Source: Sabellastarte sp. h YS-2021 (taxonomy: Eukaryota > Annelida > Polychaeta > Sabellida > Sabellidae). Taken from it: a stretch of DNA of 64,000 bases. Position 1 is the first letter of the stretch; every line of letters begins with the position of its first letter. The position numbers and the translations under genes are program-made. Shown here piece after piece: positions 32,444 through 42,573 of the stretch. The stretch covers positions 57,091,028 through 57,155,027 of the forward strand of contig OZ024936.1 of the NCBI GenBank assembly GCA_964017235.1, given 5' to 3'. The notes under the pieces are model-generated. The model ran no database searches. It saw nothing but the letters and a program-made list of their open reading frames with translations, and was not told where the DNA came from.

Positions 32444-35400
32444 TTAATATGATTTGTCACTATTCTCAGTTTGAACACCAACCTCTTTTACTTTTGGTTC
32501 TAGCCAACTAAGAGGTGTTTCATGTTCATAACTCTTGATATGGTCAATGTGCAGAGTTAAAACTCTGGATTCAGGCTTTTCTTGAACCCTATAATTTAAC
32601 TCCCCTAATTTATCCACAACCAAATATGGGCCCTTCCAACCTCTACCAAACTTTTGTTTGTCTGAAGGTAGGTGATAAACCCAAACCCATTGTCCTACTT
32701 TAAATGACCTTGTTTGAGTGTTTCTGTTATAAGATTTTGCTTGTCGAGTTGCACTCAATTTTACAGAATATCTAACCTTGTCAAATGCATCTGCCATGGT
32801 TTGTCTGACCCATTCTACATATTCGCTGGGACATTGAGGAACAAATTCGCTCTTGTTTGTTCCATACATGATGTCAACTGGCAATCTTACCTCGTGACCA
32901 AACATCAACAAATTTGGGGTACACTTTGTGCTTTCATGTATGGTGGCTCTGTATGCCATCATCACATAAGGCAAGTGTTCATCCCAATCAGATTTCTCAG
33001 ATTCAGTGAAAGATTTAAGCATTGACTTAAGTGTTCTGTTATAGCGCTCGACCAAACCATCAGATTGGGGCCTATAACGAGATGTCCTCACTTTCTTCAT
33101 GTCAAGCAATCTACACATCTCCTGAAACAGTATGGACTCAAAGTTCCTACCTTGGTCAGAAAGTATCTCTGAAGGTACTCCATACCTACAGATCCATTCT
33201 GTTACCAAGCAATCAGCAACTGTCTGTGCTGTTTGATCAGGCAAGGCATAAGCCTCCACATACTTTGTGTAGTAATCTGATACCACTAATATGTAATTGT
33301 TGTGTTTTTCACTTTCAGGTAAAGGCCCTACAATGTCACAGGCTATTTTCTCCATTGGCGCAGAAATAAAATCCTGCTTGAGAGGAGCTTTCTTTGGCAT
33401 GTGCCCAGCCTTATGACTACTACAGACCTTGCATTTGCTCACCCATCTGGTAATGTCCTGCTTATACCCTGGCCAGTAAAATCTTTCCCTCACCTTACAC
33501 AATGTTCTTCTGACCCCAAGATGACCAGAAGTTTTATGATTGTGTAATTGGTGCAAGATTTCCTGCCGTAATGCTTGAGGTACAACATACTGATTTACAG
33601 ATTTGTCCTTTGTATTACTAGGATCCCACTTTCTGTACAGTATTCCTTGTCTTAACTCAAGCTGTGACCATTGAGAACACAATGTTCTGACCTCATGACT
33701 CTCTTGGCAAAGTTTGGCCTTGTCAAGTATGTCACTTTGACACTTCAACTCTGTTACTTTCAACACAACAGCATCATTCTTTTGTGCTTGCCGTAACTGA
33801 TCTACGGTGTAACTGTCTGCCCAGTTACTGAATTTCCCTTTAGACCTTTTACTTATCCCCCGTGGACTTTCACCACGATCTTGACTAGTCACAATGCTAG
33901 TAGGGGGATTCTCAAAAGCCTGATCATTACTATGTGAAGGAAGATCTACTCTACCACCAAAACTAGGCGCCTGAGATTCTTGAGTCATCTTGCTAGTATC
34001 CATACTAGCTGACCTCATGGATTGACCATTCTGTCCTCGACTCCTACGTTTCTCAGCCTGACCCCTAGTTATAACACAAACACAGTGCTCACTTTCCAAT
34101 GCACAATCCTCACAGTCACCTCTTTTACACTTTCTAGGTGGCTGTCTAGAAAGACCATCAGCATTAGAATGTATCGCTCCCTTGCGATGCTGTGTTTCAA
34201 AATCATAGGAACTGAGTACTGCTAGCCACCTTGCTAACATACCCTCTGGTTCCTTGAAATTGACTAACCACTTCAACGAAGCATGGTCAGTTCTCAGAAT
34301 AAACCTCCTTCCCCATAAGTAATGATGGAAATGTTTTATGAAAGCCACTGCTGCTAACAGTTCTCTCATAGTTGTACAGTAGTTTTGTTGTGTTTTGCTA
34401 AGTGTCCTACTTGCATATGAAATAACCTTTTCTTGGCCATCATCTTGAAGCTGTGACAAAACTCCACCAACTCCATATAAACTAGCATCTGTATCCAGTA
34501 CAAAGGTTCCCTCTTTGTTTGGATAAGCTAGAACTATTGGATCAGTACAAAGTTTGTCCTTCAATGTTTGAAAGGCTTTTTCACATTGTTCGTCAAATAC
34601 AAACTTTGCGTTTTTCTTTGTCAAAGCATTCAAGGGTGCTGCTATTGTAGCAAATGACCTTATATGTTCCCTGTAATATGAAGCCAGTCCTAGGAAACTA
34701 CGAACATCCTTGACCTTTTGTGGTTTTGGCCAGTTTTTGATTGCCTCAAGTTTGTTGGGATCACAAGATATCCCCTCCTGAGATACTACATGACCTAAAA
34801 ATTCCACTGACTCTTGGAATAGTCTACATTTGGATGGCTTCAGAACTAACCCTGCTTTGCGTAATCTTTCAAATACCAATTCAAGATTCAACAAGGTTTC
34901 ATCAAAAGTCTTTCCAAATGTTATTATGTCATCAAGGTACAGTACTGCTTTTGACCATTGCAACCCACTTAACACTAATTGCATTAAATGCATAAAAGTG
35001 CCTGGTGCATTTGTCAACCCAAAAGGCATGACTGTAAACTGCCTAAGACCTCTTCTAGAAGTAAATGCAGTTTTACATTTGTCATCTGGGTGCATAGCAA
35101 CCTGATAGTATCCCTGTGCCAAGTCCATAGTACAGAAGTATTTTGATCCAGATAGAGAATCCAAGCACTCCTGTATTCTGGGCAGAGGAATGGCTGATTT
35201 TCTCATGACATTGTTGATAGCACGATAATCAACACAAACCCTTATATCTCCGGTTTTCTTGGTTACTATCACCAAAGGAGATGACCAAGGACTATCACTG
35301 GGCTCAATAATACCCTGTGCTTCCATTTTGTCAAGTTCCTTATCAACAAGTTCTTGTTGCGAGACAGGTAAACGTCTAGGACGCTGTTTGATTGGTACGG

Positions 35401-36325
35401 CATTGCCCGTGTCTACCCTATGTTGCACCAAATTTGTCCTACCAAGTTGTCCATCAGGACTCTTAAAAATGTCCTGATATTGATACAACAGCCTGGTCAG
35501 TCCAAACAACTCAGTTTCTTTCAGATCACCAGATGTATTTTCAACCAAAGGTTTCAATAATTCTGGCAACTCAGGTACGTTCTGTTCTTCTATCATGTTT
35601 AAAGTTCCATTTTCAGTGTTTTGAAATAAAGATTTGTCACTGTCAAAGTGTTTTACTTGTGTTACTGGTTCCAGCATAGCTACCACACTATTCTTACTGA
35701 TCTTGATAGGATCAAGTCCAAAATTGGCAACTCTTATAGGTATGACACTGTCTCCTACTTTCACTAGAGATTTTGCCACTGCAAGACCAGTCTTCTCAGT
35801 AACTGAAACTAAAGGTTCAACTAAGCCAGTTGTCCAACCCGAAACCCAATGATTAGATTTCACATGACCACTTATAATCATCTCATGCTGTGGAGGTACA
35901 CAAAAGTTTTGTTGTGCCTGAATCCGTGCACACCTTGTGCTACCTTTCTTGTGCAATGTTATAAGTTTGTCATTGAATTTCATGGTACCTTTGGCTACAT
36001 TAAACATGCACTCTTGGTCCTCCATGAAATCCAAACCCAAAATGGTACTCTTGTCACCTAGTGACACCACTTTCACTGGCATTCTAAACTTATGACCTTG
36101 AACTTCAAAATCCAGGTTAGTTTGTCCACATACATTCATGACCTCACCATTAGCATTTTTCAATATCAAATTGATCTTCTCTAATGATGGCTTGTCATTT
36201 AATGAATCATAGAACAAACTATCCACTATAGTGTATGTTGAACCAGTGTCTACAAGAAACTCAGTTTCATTACCCATTACACTTCCTTCAACATACCAAC
36301 ACGACGAGTTAATAGTTTCAATCAC
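32444..36325 (-). CDS. Gypsy Pol polyprotein
   Basis: About 1293 residues counted from a GTG codon; the frame is open further upstream to the frameshift site in gag. Aspartic protease DTG lies at 26-28. Reverse transcriptase spans about 330-510, with the motif A aspartate near 401 and YLDD at 463-466. RNase H spans about 605-730 with DTDAS at 611 and catalytic E and D residues following. The integrase has an HHCC finger (CKVC at 965-968) and a D,D35E core at D997, D1057, E1093. A GPY/F-like segment (KGPYLV) follows near 1220. All catalytic residues are present. No stops or frameshifts interrupt it, so the enzyme set looks functional although the 5' LTR does not. Confidence 0.96.
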   Translation of the reverse strand: MIETINSSCWYVEGSVMGNETEFLVDTGSTYTIVDSLFYDSLNDKPSLEKINLILKNANGEVMNVCGQTNLDFEVQGHKFRMPVKVVSLGDKSTILGLDFMEDQECMFNVAKGTMKFNDKLITLHKKGSTRCARIQAQQNFCVPPQHEMIISGHVKSNHWVSGWTTGLVEPLVSVTEKTGLAVAKSLVKVGDSVIPIRVANFGLDPIKISKNSVVAMLEPVTQVKHFDSDKSLFQNTENGTLNMIEEQNVPELPELLKPLVENTSGDLKETELFGLTRLLYQYQDIFKSPDGQLGRTNLVQHRVDTGNAVPIKQRPRRLPVSQQELVDKELDKMEAQGIIEPSDSPWSSPLVIVTKKTGDIRVCVDYRAINNVMRKSAIPLPRIQECLDSLSGSKYFCTMDLAQGYYQVAMHPDDKCKTAFTSRRGLRQFTVMPFGLTNAPGTFMHLMQLVLSGLQWSKAVLYLDDIITFGKTFDETLLNLELVFERLRKAGLVLKPSKCRLFQESVEFLGHVVSQEGISCDPNKLEAIKNWPKPQKVKDVRSFLGLASYYREHIRSFATIAAPLNALTKKNAKFVFDEQCEKAFQTLKDKLCTDPIVLAYPNKEGTFVLDTDASLYGVGGVLSQLQDDGQEKVISYASRTLSKTQQNYCTTMRELLAAVAFIKHFHHYLWGRRFILRTDHASLKWLVNFKEPEGMLARWLAVLSSYDFETQHRKGAIHSNADGLSRQPPRKCKRGDCEDCALESEHCVCVITRGQAEKRRSRGQNGQSMRSASMDTSKMTQESQAPSFGGRVDLPSHSNDQAFENPPTSIVTSQDRGESPRGISKRSKGKFSNWADSYTVDQLRQAQKNDAVVLKVTELKCQSDILDKAKLCQESHEVRTLCSQWSQLELRQGILYRKWDPSNTKDKSVNQYVVPQALRQEILHQLHNHKTSGHLGVRRTLCKVRERFYWPGYKQDITRWVSKCKVCSSHKAGHMPKKAPLKQDFISAPMEKIACDIVGPLPESEKHNNYILVVSDYYTKYVEAYALPDQTAQTVADCLVTEWICRYGVPSEILSDQGRNFESILFQEMCRLLDMKKVRTSRYRPQSDGLVERYNRTLKSMLKSFTESEKSDWDEHLPYVMMAYRATIHESTKCTPNLLMFGHEVRLPVDIMYGTNKSEFVPQCPSEYVEWVRQTMADAFDKVRYSVKLSATRQAKSYNRNTQTRSFKVGQWVWVYHLPSDKQKFGRGWKGPYLVVDKLGELNYRVQEKPESRVLTLHIDHIKSYEHETPLSWLEPKVKEVGVQTENSDKSY

Positions 36326-36384
36326 TCCCTCCAGTGGCCCTTTGCAGGTATCTGCTGAGAATGCGGCCCCATCCTCAGCTTGCC

Positions 36385-37833
36385 TTAGTTTAAATTTTTG
36401 GGTGAATTTGAACTACCACTGGTTTTCCCTGTAGCAGTTGGATTTTTAGGACAGTCCCGTGAATAGTGACCTTTCTCATGGCACCTATAGCACTCTATGT
36501 CCTTGGACTTTTTATCCTGGTCCCTTGTTTGAGCTTTGTTTGACCTTGAATCAGTGTGCTTTGATTCCTTAATATGACCCAATTCATTGGATAATTGGTT
36601 TATCTGATCAGAGTTTTTCTGTAGGGTGGTCAAAATGTTCTTTAAAATTTGACTTTCTGAATTTTCAATGGCACAAACTTTACCATTGACTGGCTTTGAA
36701 AGTTTCTTCTTTGAATTGTTTTCAAAACATTCGTACTCAGTGGCCAGTGAGATTGCTTCATGCAAATTTTTGGGATGTGCAAATTGAACATGTTTTCTAA
36801 TTTCAGCATTTCCCAGACCATTAATAAATTGATCAAGAATCCATTGTTCTTGTGCATTTAAACTAATTCCTGGGAACGCCTTGGATGCTAATCTCCTCAA
36901 AGCATAGCCAAATTGCATTGGGGTTTCATTATCCTTTTTCACCCTATTTCTGAACTCAATTCGGAAAGTGGCCTCTCTTTCTGCTGGATTGAACCTATTT
37001 TCAAGTTCGGCAATTAGGGCACCATAATTTTGAGTGTCAATGTATGGGGAAATATCACTGAATACCCTTTGAGCCTCGCCCTGCAAACTCATTATCAACT
37101 GTGTAGCCCGTTCATAGTCATTCCACCCATTCCAGTTAGCGACAGTTTCAAAGTGAGTCAAATAATCACTCCATTCAACCGTTTGGCCATTGAATTTGTC
37201 TGGATCTCTTTGTCTATGACTATACCTTGGACCTGTATTGGGGTAGGACACTTGTCCTTCAGTGGGCCTTGACCAAAATTCACTCTGTGGGTACAACCTA
37301 CCACCATACCCTTGGTTTTGTGGTTGCCTATTTGAGTCAGAATTGAAGTCTTTATGTGCCCTGTCACCTTGACCTTGAAATCTTGTCCTGTCCTGATTTT
37401 TGTTCAAATCAGGATCATAAGATCTCAACTCGGGTCTTGGCAACCTAACTGGTTCATTATCGTGAGCCCTACAAACACCTGGGTTACTTGCACTCTTTTT
37501 AACCACTAGGGGTTTTTCGGTCATGTAAACCTTTGGTGTTGAGTGAACGATTCCGGAATTTATTTCTTCACATGAATCAATAAACTCATGCTCATTGTCA
37601 CGTTCATTCTGTAATATGTTACAGTTATTCATGTTTCTGAGCTTATCATCATAGATATCAGGTGGAGCTGTGGCTGCCGATGTAGGTCTTTTGTATCTGA
37701 TTGGCACAGAATTAAACTGTATTTCAGATTTAGGCCTTGTCTCACTAGATTCTCTATCACGCCTTGGGTTAGGCCATTTAGGAATCCAGTCTCGGACAGT
37801 TTCCATCCAACTCCTTGACCTGACACTAGTCAT
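36385..37833 (-). CDS. Gypsy Gag
   Basis: 482 residues. The ATG at 37833 lies about 95 bases after the primer-binding site. Residues about 209-350 match the retrotransposon gag core (FNG..VEWSDYLTHFE, then RFNPAEREATFR and MQFGYALRRLA). One CCHC zinc knuckle, CYRCHEKGHYSRDC, lies at about 448-461 and binds genomic RNA. The N-terminal 200 residues are polar and low in complexity. The gene ends at a TAA that directly follows TTTAAAC, the strongest known -1 slippery heptamer, in the phase needed to enter the pol frame. Confidence 0.95.
   Translation of the reverse strand: MTSVRSRSWMETVRDWIPKWPNPRRDRESSETRPKSEIQFNSVPIRYKRPTSAATAPPDIYDDKLRNMNNCNILQNERDNEHEFIDSCEEINSGIVHSTPKVYMTEKPLVVKKSASNPGVCRAHDNEPVRLPRPELRSYDPDLNKNQDRTRFQGQGDRAHKDFNSDSNRQPQNQGYGGRLYPQSEFWSRPTEGQVSYPNTGPRYSHRQRDPDKFNGQTVEWSDYLTHFETVANWNGWNDYERATQLIMSLQGEAQRVFSDISPYIDTQNYGALIAELENRFNPAEREATFRIEFRNRVKKDNETPMQFGYALRRLASKAFPGISLNAQEQWILDQFINGLGNAEIRKHVQFAHPKNLHEAISLATEYECFENNSKKKLSKPVNGKVCAIENSESQILKNILTTLQKNSDQINQLSNELGHIKESKHTDSRSNKAQTRDQDKKSKDIECYRCHEKGHYSRDCPKNPTATGKTSGSSNSPKNLN
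36388..36394 (-). promoter_or_regulatory. -1 ribosomal frameshift heptamer TTTAAAC
   Basis: On the coding strand the gag codons read AAT TTA AAC TAA, placing T TTA AAC exactly as X XXY YYZ in the zero frame. Slipping back one base enters the pol frame, which is open from here to the protease. The heptamer ends one base before the gag stop. A downstream stimulatory stem or pseudoknot was not mapped. Confidence 0.75.
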
Positions 37834-37927
37834 TTTATTTTTCTACCGAAATATGCAAATTACAATATTCAAAATATTTGAAATATTAAAAATATTCCTC
37901 AACTCAAATTAATACACCAAATAACCA

Positions 37928-37945
37928 ATCCTGGTCACGGCACCA
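37928..37945 (-). other. Primer-binding site, probably tRNA-His
   Basis: Sense TGGTGCCGTGACCAGGAT. It starts with TGG (complement of CCA), and TGCCGTGA complements the 3' acceptor of animal tRNA-His (TCACGGCA+CCA). It lies 8 bases after the U5 terminus. The tRNA assignment is from memory of tRNA-His. Confidence 0.65.
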
Positions 37946-37953
37946 AAAATATC

Positions 37954-38393
37954 TGTGGCGACCCAGCAGATATGTCAAGCCTTACAAATAGCCTGTTAAC
38001 CCTACAGATTGACCAAATCAATATAAAGCCTCGCGTTGTGTTCAAATTTGTATTAGGTTATTAGCAAACCGTCACTAACATTAACTCCTGTTGTTAAAGG
38101 GACAAATTTGTGGTGTATTAAGAATTTCGCAGCAAATTCAACAATGAATATTTATTTTGTAAATTACCTGTTGAATTTGATATATTTTAGAATAAATATT
38201 CATTGTTGAATTTGCTGCGAAATTCTTAATACACCACAAATTTGTCCCTTTAACAACAGGAGTTAATGTTAGTGACGGTTTGCTAATAACCTAATACAAA
38301 TTTGAACACAACGCGAGGCTTTATATTGATTTGGTCAATCTGTAGGGTTAACAGGCTATTTGTAAGGCTTGACATATCTGCTGGGTCGCCACA
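37954..38393 (-). repeat. Defective 5' LTR made of inverted U5 copies
   Basis: 37954-38154 repeats the first 200 bases of the left LTR (29916-30118) in the same direction. 38160-38393 is a longer inverted copy of the same segment, including 35 more bases. The right terminus is therefore the inverse of the left terminus (CGCCACA), and U3 with its TATA box is absent. The turn occurs within shared AATAA bases. CATA follows, completing the 4-bp target duplication. Confidence 0.85.
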
Positions 38394-38611
38394 CATAATA
38401 ATCCCATAAAAAGTATTAATATTTTTACTTGTGTGGGATATATTTACAGATAATAAATGCACCACTGTGCGATTTATGGTTGATAAATTTTATTACATGA
38501 AAAAAATCAGTGTTAACATTGGTCTTAAGTTGATGACTTTTATTCTGGCTAAAACCTGCTTTATGAATACCCATTAATGAAAATTCTTAGCTGAGAGAAA
38601 AGCCTTTTATT
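38394..38611. other. Short unassigned sequence
   Basis: Between the gypsy element and the next repeat. Includes 'gctttatgaatacccattaatg', which may be the end of a further inverted-repeat element. Nothing else recognised. Confidence 0.35.
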
Positions 38612-38982
38612 GTTCACCACAAGCCGTGTTTGACCCGTATAGGGGGATATGTGAAGCAGGATTTTTTTGTATACAACAGTGCCTCCATCTCATAGATAAT
38701 AAGTGTCAATAACCTCCGGTTTTTCAATAATGTTTTTCTAATATCTATGTTACCTACAAATATGCATAATGTATCATTAAAAAGCTCTTTCCACAGCGTG
38801 CCTGCTCATGTTTGTTGCATAAAAATGCATGCAGAAATGACTGAGATATTGCAAGTTAAAGATTGAAATTTTTATTATTAGTTTATTTTGTACAGACTAA
38901 AAGTACAGATATGAACACATAATGTAAGTTATTTACAAATTACCAGTTAAACACAAGCAGTAAATGTAATTGTGCATATGCT

Positions 38983-39530
38983 TCATGAAGAGAACAGAAA
39001 GGTAATCTTCTCATTTAATTCAGAGAAAGTAAAATTAGATTTTCTTGAATGTTTGAGTGACAGTAGATTCCTAATATTACCAACTATCTTTTCTTCATAG
39101 TCTTCCTCTAGCCTCACATCAAAATCAATTTTATATTCTGGCAGTTTATACCTCGGGATGTGGAAAACATTACTTAATATTGTTAAGTTATTACTAACAG
39201 ATGATCCACTACCCTCAATTGCCAAGCGAGCCCACAAACTAATACAATTATTATTTGTAGTACATAAATGTTTAAGGAACTTAATAAATTTGTTATACAG
39301 TTGCATATCTACAGGTATATCATTAACAATCCATTGCAGTAAATTACAATGGCATAAAGGACTAATTTTTAATAACTTTTTTACACATACTCTCCATCTG
39401 CTATAAAATAGCATCAAATCAGCATTACTGAAATCCCATAATACAGAACCAAATAAAGGCATGCAAAAAGCTTTGAACAACTGATATTTAACATCAAACT
39501 GGACACCTTTAAATACTGAGCACATATAAT
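38983..39530 (-). pseudogene. LINE A C-terminal region
   Basis: About 180 open codons: YQLFKAFCMPLFGSVLWDF, then KLLKISPLCHCNLL, ending before 38983. This is the conserved C-terminal part that follows the RT in this LINE group. It is separated from its upstream part by LINE B and resumes exactly after the target duplication. The frame itself is unbroken. Confidence 0.8.
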
Positions 39531-39544
39531 TCGACAGACAAGTT
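39531..39544. repeat. LINE B target duplication, right copy in sense
   Basis: The 14 bases TCGACAGACAAGTT are repeated at 41906-41919. They bracket LINE B and lie in LINE A coding sequence. Confidence 0.8.
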
Positions 39545-41905
39545 TTTTTTTTTTTTTTTTTTTTATATACTGCATTTTTTTTTTTTTTTTATGCACTATT
39601 TATTTACCCTTTTTTAACAATGTGCAACAGGAACTGGGTAGGCGAGGGTAGCAAACCAACCATCAGTTCTTCTTTACAGTGTTATTCATACACAGTATGA
39701 AATTTTCCAAGTGTACAAACTTATATTTTCAAATAAATACAAATATCAATATAACTTTTCACAAAACATTAAAATTATTAAAAAGCTGACTGAGTGACCA
39801 TATAAACTCCCATCTGCAGGGGGGACAGCCTCAGATGTAAGAGAAGGCCACCCAGCCAGTATAATACATGGTATTAGTGATGAGACAATATTTCAGGTGT
39901 TAGGTTATTCATAAATGTTCAAACATTTTCAGAACTTTTTACAAAAATATATTTGATAATATCTAGATTCTATATTACAGATTTGCTGATAAATTAATTA
40001 ATAACAGTACCTTACTGACAAACTGACAATTAAGCATAAACAACATATTATCAGAGTTGTCATTACACATATTTCTGTTACATTTTCACTTATTTAGGCA
40101 AAATATTATTGATTCAATTATATATTTTAAATGTTCTTTTTCCACAGTATTGCGTATATCTGTGGATCGATACACCTCAAAGTAAAAAGTTAAATAGGAA
40201 ATTACTGAATGTTTTAAGTTTATATTACCGTAATTTATGTTTTCAAAAGAACATTTACACCAAGTTGCATAAATGCTATAGGAAACAATTACAATACAAA
40301 GGTGTCGGTTCAATTCTACATAATGTGGATCTGTTATTCCTAGTATGATATGTTTCAGCTGAATAAGCATTCTAAGACAGTGACCAATTATTTTCCATAT
40401 TTCTTTAACACGTTTACATTCATATAAAATATGTATTATACTCTCTTTGTCCTTGCAGAATGCACAGCAATCTGATACATTTCTATTCCATTTGTGTATT
40501 TTTTCTCCGCAAGGCAAAATATTTAACAAAACTTTATATTTAAATTCAGCAAATTTTTTATACTCTAGCGCCTTCATATTGTATATGTATATTGCACTCC
40601 AATCTGCTCTTAAGAGTTTTAGACCTAGCATACGTTCCCACATTTTTTCACTGTAAGGTCTTTCAAATTTTCTAGCTATAAGTATGTTATACATTTCTTT
40701 TGGCTTTATACTCATTGGATCAATTATGTTATCTTTTATAGTAAATGTCAATTTTTCTAGCAACGGTTTCTGTATGTAGAGTACAATTTTCGTGTCATGC
40801 TTTTTGCTGACTTTACCAATAACTTTTTTCAAAGTCATGTATTCTACAATCCAGTTACTGGTATTTTGTAATGAATTTAATACTTCAATTTCTTCCAACC
40901 AATGTCCATTATCTTGGAATAAGTCTTTAACTAATATAAATCCACTTTTTATCCAGTTTTTGAAATAAAGAGTTTTGTGTTTTTGTTTAAAGTATTCATT
41001 CCCCCATATTGTCTGTGTCATGAAATCATGCGATTTTATTTCATCAACAGGTTTTATAATTTTACAGTTATTGTAGTAAATAAATATGTCTTGGTAAAAC
41101 TGTGGTAAATATTTTATAATCTCAAAACTTTTAGCACTCTTGAAATTCATTTTAAGCAGAGTTTTTAAGTCTAAGCCCAGGTCAGACAAATAAGATTGCA
41201 AGATTTTTGATATGCTATTATTTGCTAACAATTTTGGTATCCAGCTTGTTTTGATAGCATAAATTTTGGATTCTAAATCTGTAATTTTTAAACCCCCTTT
41301 ATCATAGCTTCCCATTATGGTGGTTTTTCTAATTTTGTGATTTTTCCCCCATAAATAGCCAAATATTTGTTTGTTTAGTTCTTTAATTACAGTGGTTGAT
41401 ACCGTAAGTATAGAGCAGTTATAAATTAGCTTTGGAATTATTAATGAATTTATCACAGTTGCTTTACCATAAAGTGTTAGTTTTCTATTGCTCCACTTTA
41501 GCAGAAGTTCTTCGACTTCTGTAATTTTCTTATCCCAGTTTTTTGTTGTACATTTTTCAGCTTCAGTACCTATATAAATTCCAAGGCATTTTATTGGTTC
41601 TTTTGTAAAATTTATTTGTTGAAAGACATTTTCACTTCCTTTTAATTGTCCAAGCCATATGCCTTAGCACTTTTTAGTATTTAATTTTAATCCAGAAATT
41701 GTGGAGAAATTTTCAAGAATCTTGATACATTCTATTATAGATACTTTGTTCTTTAAGGTTAAAGTTGAATCATCTGCATATTGCAAAATACAATATTCAT
41801 TGGTACCTATTTTTATGCCTGAAATCATCTTGTTTTTCTTTATTTCACAGGCTAACATTTCAATAGCTAAAACAAATAAGAGAGCTGAAACTGGACAGCC
41901 TTGCC
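39545..41905 (-). mobile_element. LINE B, 5'-truncated Tx1/L1-like retrotransposon
   Basis: Bounded by a 14-bp duplication and an oligo-A tail (T runs at 39543-39564 and 39575-39590, plus strand). It begins within the RT at the (R)QGCPVSALLF motif B segment, continues through QYADDSTL (YADD catalytic box), and runs to the C-terminal domain with a CCHC-like CAFC..H..C motif. The frame 41905-40086 is interrupted by a single TAA at 41666-41664. The 5' truncation is typical of L1-type target-primed reverse transcription. It is younger than LINE A. Confidence 0.85.
40086..41905 (-). pseudogene. LINE B ORF2 C-terminal half
   Basis: RT motifs B to E (QGCPVSALLFVLAIEML, QYADD, SGLKLN) then, after one in-frame TAA (41664-41666), GIWLGQLKG and the long C-terminal region. 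Conserved words are IPKLIYN, IFGYLWGK, GGLKITDLE, and a zinc-knuckle-like CAFCKDKESIIHILYEC near codon 335 of the downstream segment. This layout matches L1/Tx1 clade ORF2 proteins. Apart from the single stop the reading frame is continuous for about 600 codons. Confidence 0.85.
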
Positions 41906-41919
41906 TCGACAGACAAGTT
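41906..41919. repeat. LINE B target duplication, left copy in sense
   Basis: TCGACAGACAAGTT, identical to 39531-39544. It is the junction between LINE A and LINE B. Confidence 0.8.
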
Positions 41920-42192
41920 AACCCAGTAATAGAGTTTAGGATATTTAATTCATTAACATTTCTACCAATGAGTATACCAAGGTGTTTATCATATTTTGAC
42001 ACATTAATGTGATTGTTACACAGGAGAAAACTCTAGGCATCATGTTTATCATCAAAGATGATTACTTTTGTTTTGTCTTTATTAAAACTTAAACTTTACA
42101 AATGGTTATATTTGTCACATATATCAAACATCTTATTAATCCCATGACATGCAGGACTTAATCGTAATATGTCATCAACATTGGCAAAAAAC

Positions 42193-42573
42193 TCATAAAC
42201 TCATTGTCAATGTGACATCCAAACCCTGATTTTTGTAAATTAGAAGTAATACATCTAAGTACACATTGAACAATATTGGAGATAGAACACCACCTTGTTT
42301 GACCCCATTACTAACACAGAATGAGCTAGAGAAGGTATTGTTCCATTTAACAAATAATTGTTGATTAGTGTACATCATAATGAGAAACCTACAGTATAGA
42401 GGACACAACCCTTTATTTCTAAGTAGTGTGAATAATCTAATGTAATTGACACGGTCGAATGCTTTGCTGGCATCAAGCATGGTGTAATAGACAGGGCTGT
42501 TGTTGTTTTGATAGTACTGAATAACTTCATTTATCAGAAAAGGGCAGTGCTTTTGTTTAAAGCCAAACTGCAT
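42193..42573 (-). pseudogene. LINE A reverse transcriptase, palm
   Basis: 126 codons: QFGFKQKHC..., TMLDASKAFDRVN (RT motif A with catalytic D), then NGVKQGGVLSPILFNVYLD (motif B). Catalytic motif C follows, out of this frame, near 42185 as a degenerate VDD. Part of decayed LINE A. Confidence 0.85.

Larger units (their letters stand above)
29916..38393 (-). mobile_element. Ty3/gypsy retrotransposon with third ORF
   Basis: Read on the minus strand: defective 5' LTR (38393-37954), tRNA primer site (37945-37928), gag (37833-36385), pol (36325-32444), ORF3 (32323-31466), an A/T-rich 3' untranslated region with small tandem repeats, polypurine tract (30904-30891) and 3' LTR (30887-29916). All three reading frames are open, so the insertion is young. 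It is flanked by CATA. Pol order is protease, RT, RNase H, integrase, which defines Ty3/gypsy; a GPY/F-type module follows the integrase and no chromodomain is evident. Confidence 0.93.

Noticed and set aside
32714..36434. Multiple plus-strand frames of 67-112 codons
   Set aside because: All lie antisense to intact gypsy pol and gag.
37954..38393. A short, palindromic LTR as the true LTR of the gypsy element
   Set aside because: The left end continues in unique sequence to a polypurine tract near 30891, implying an LTR of about 970 bp; the palindrome is better explained as damage at the right end.
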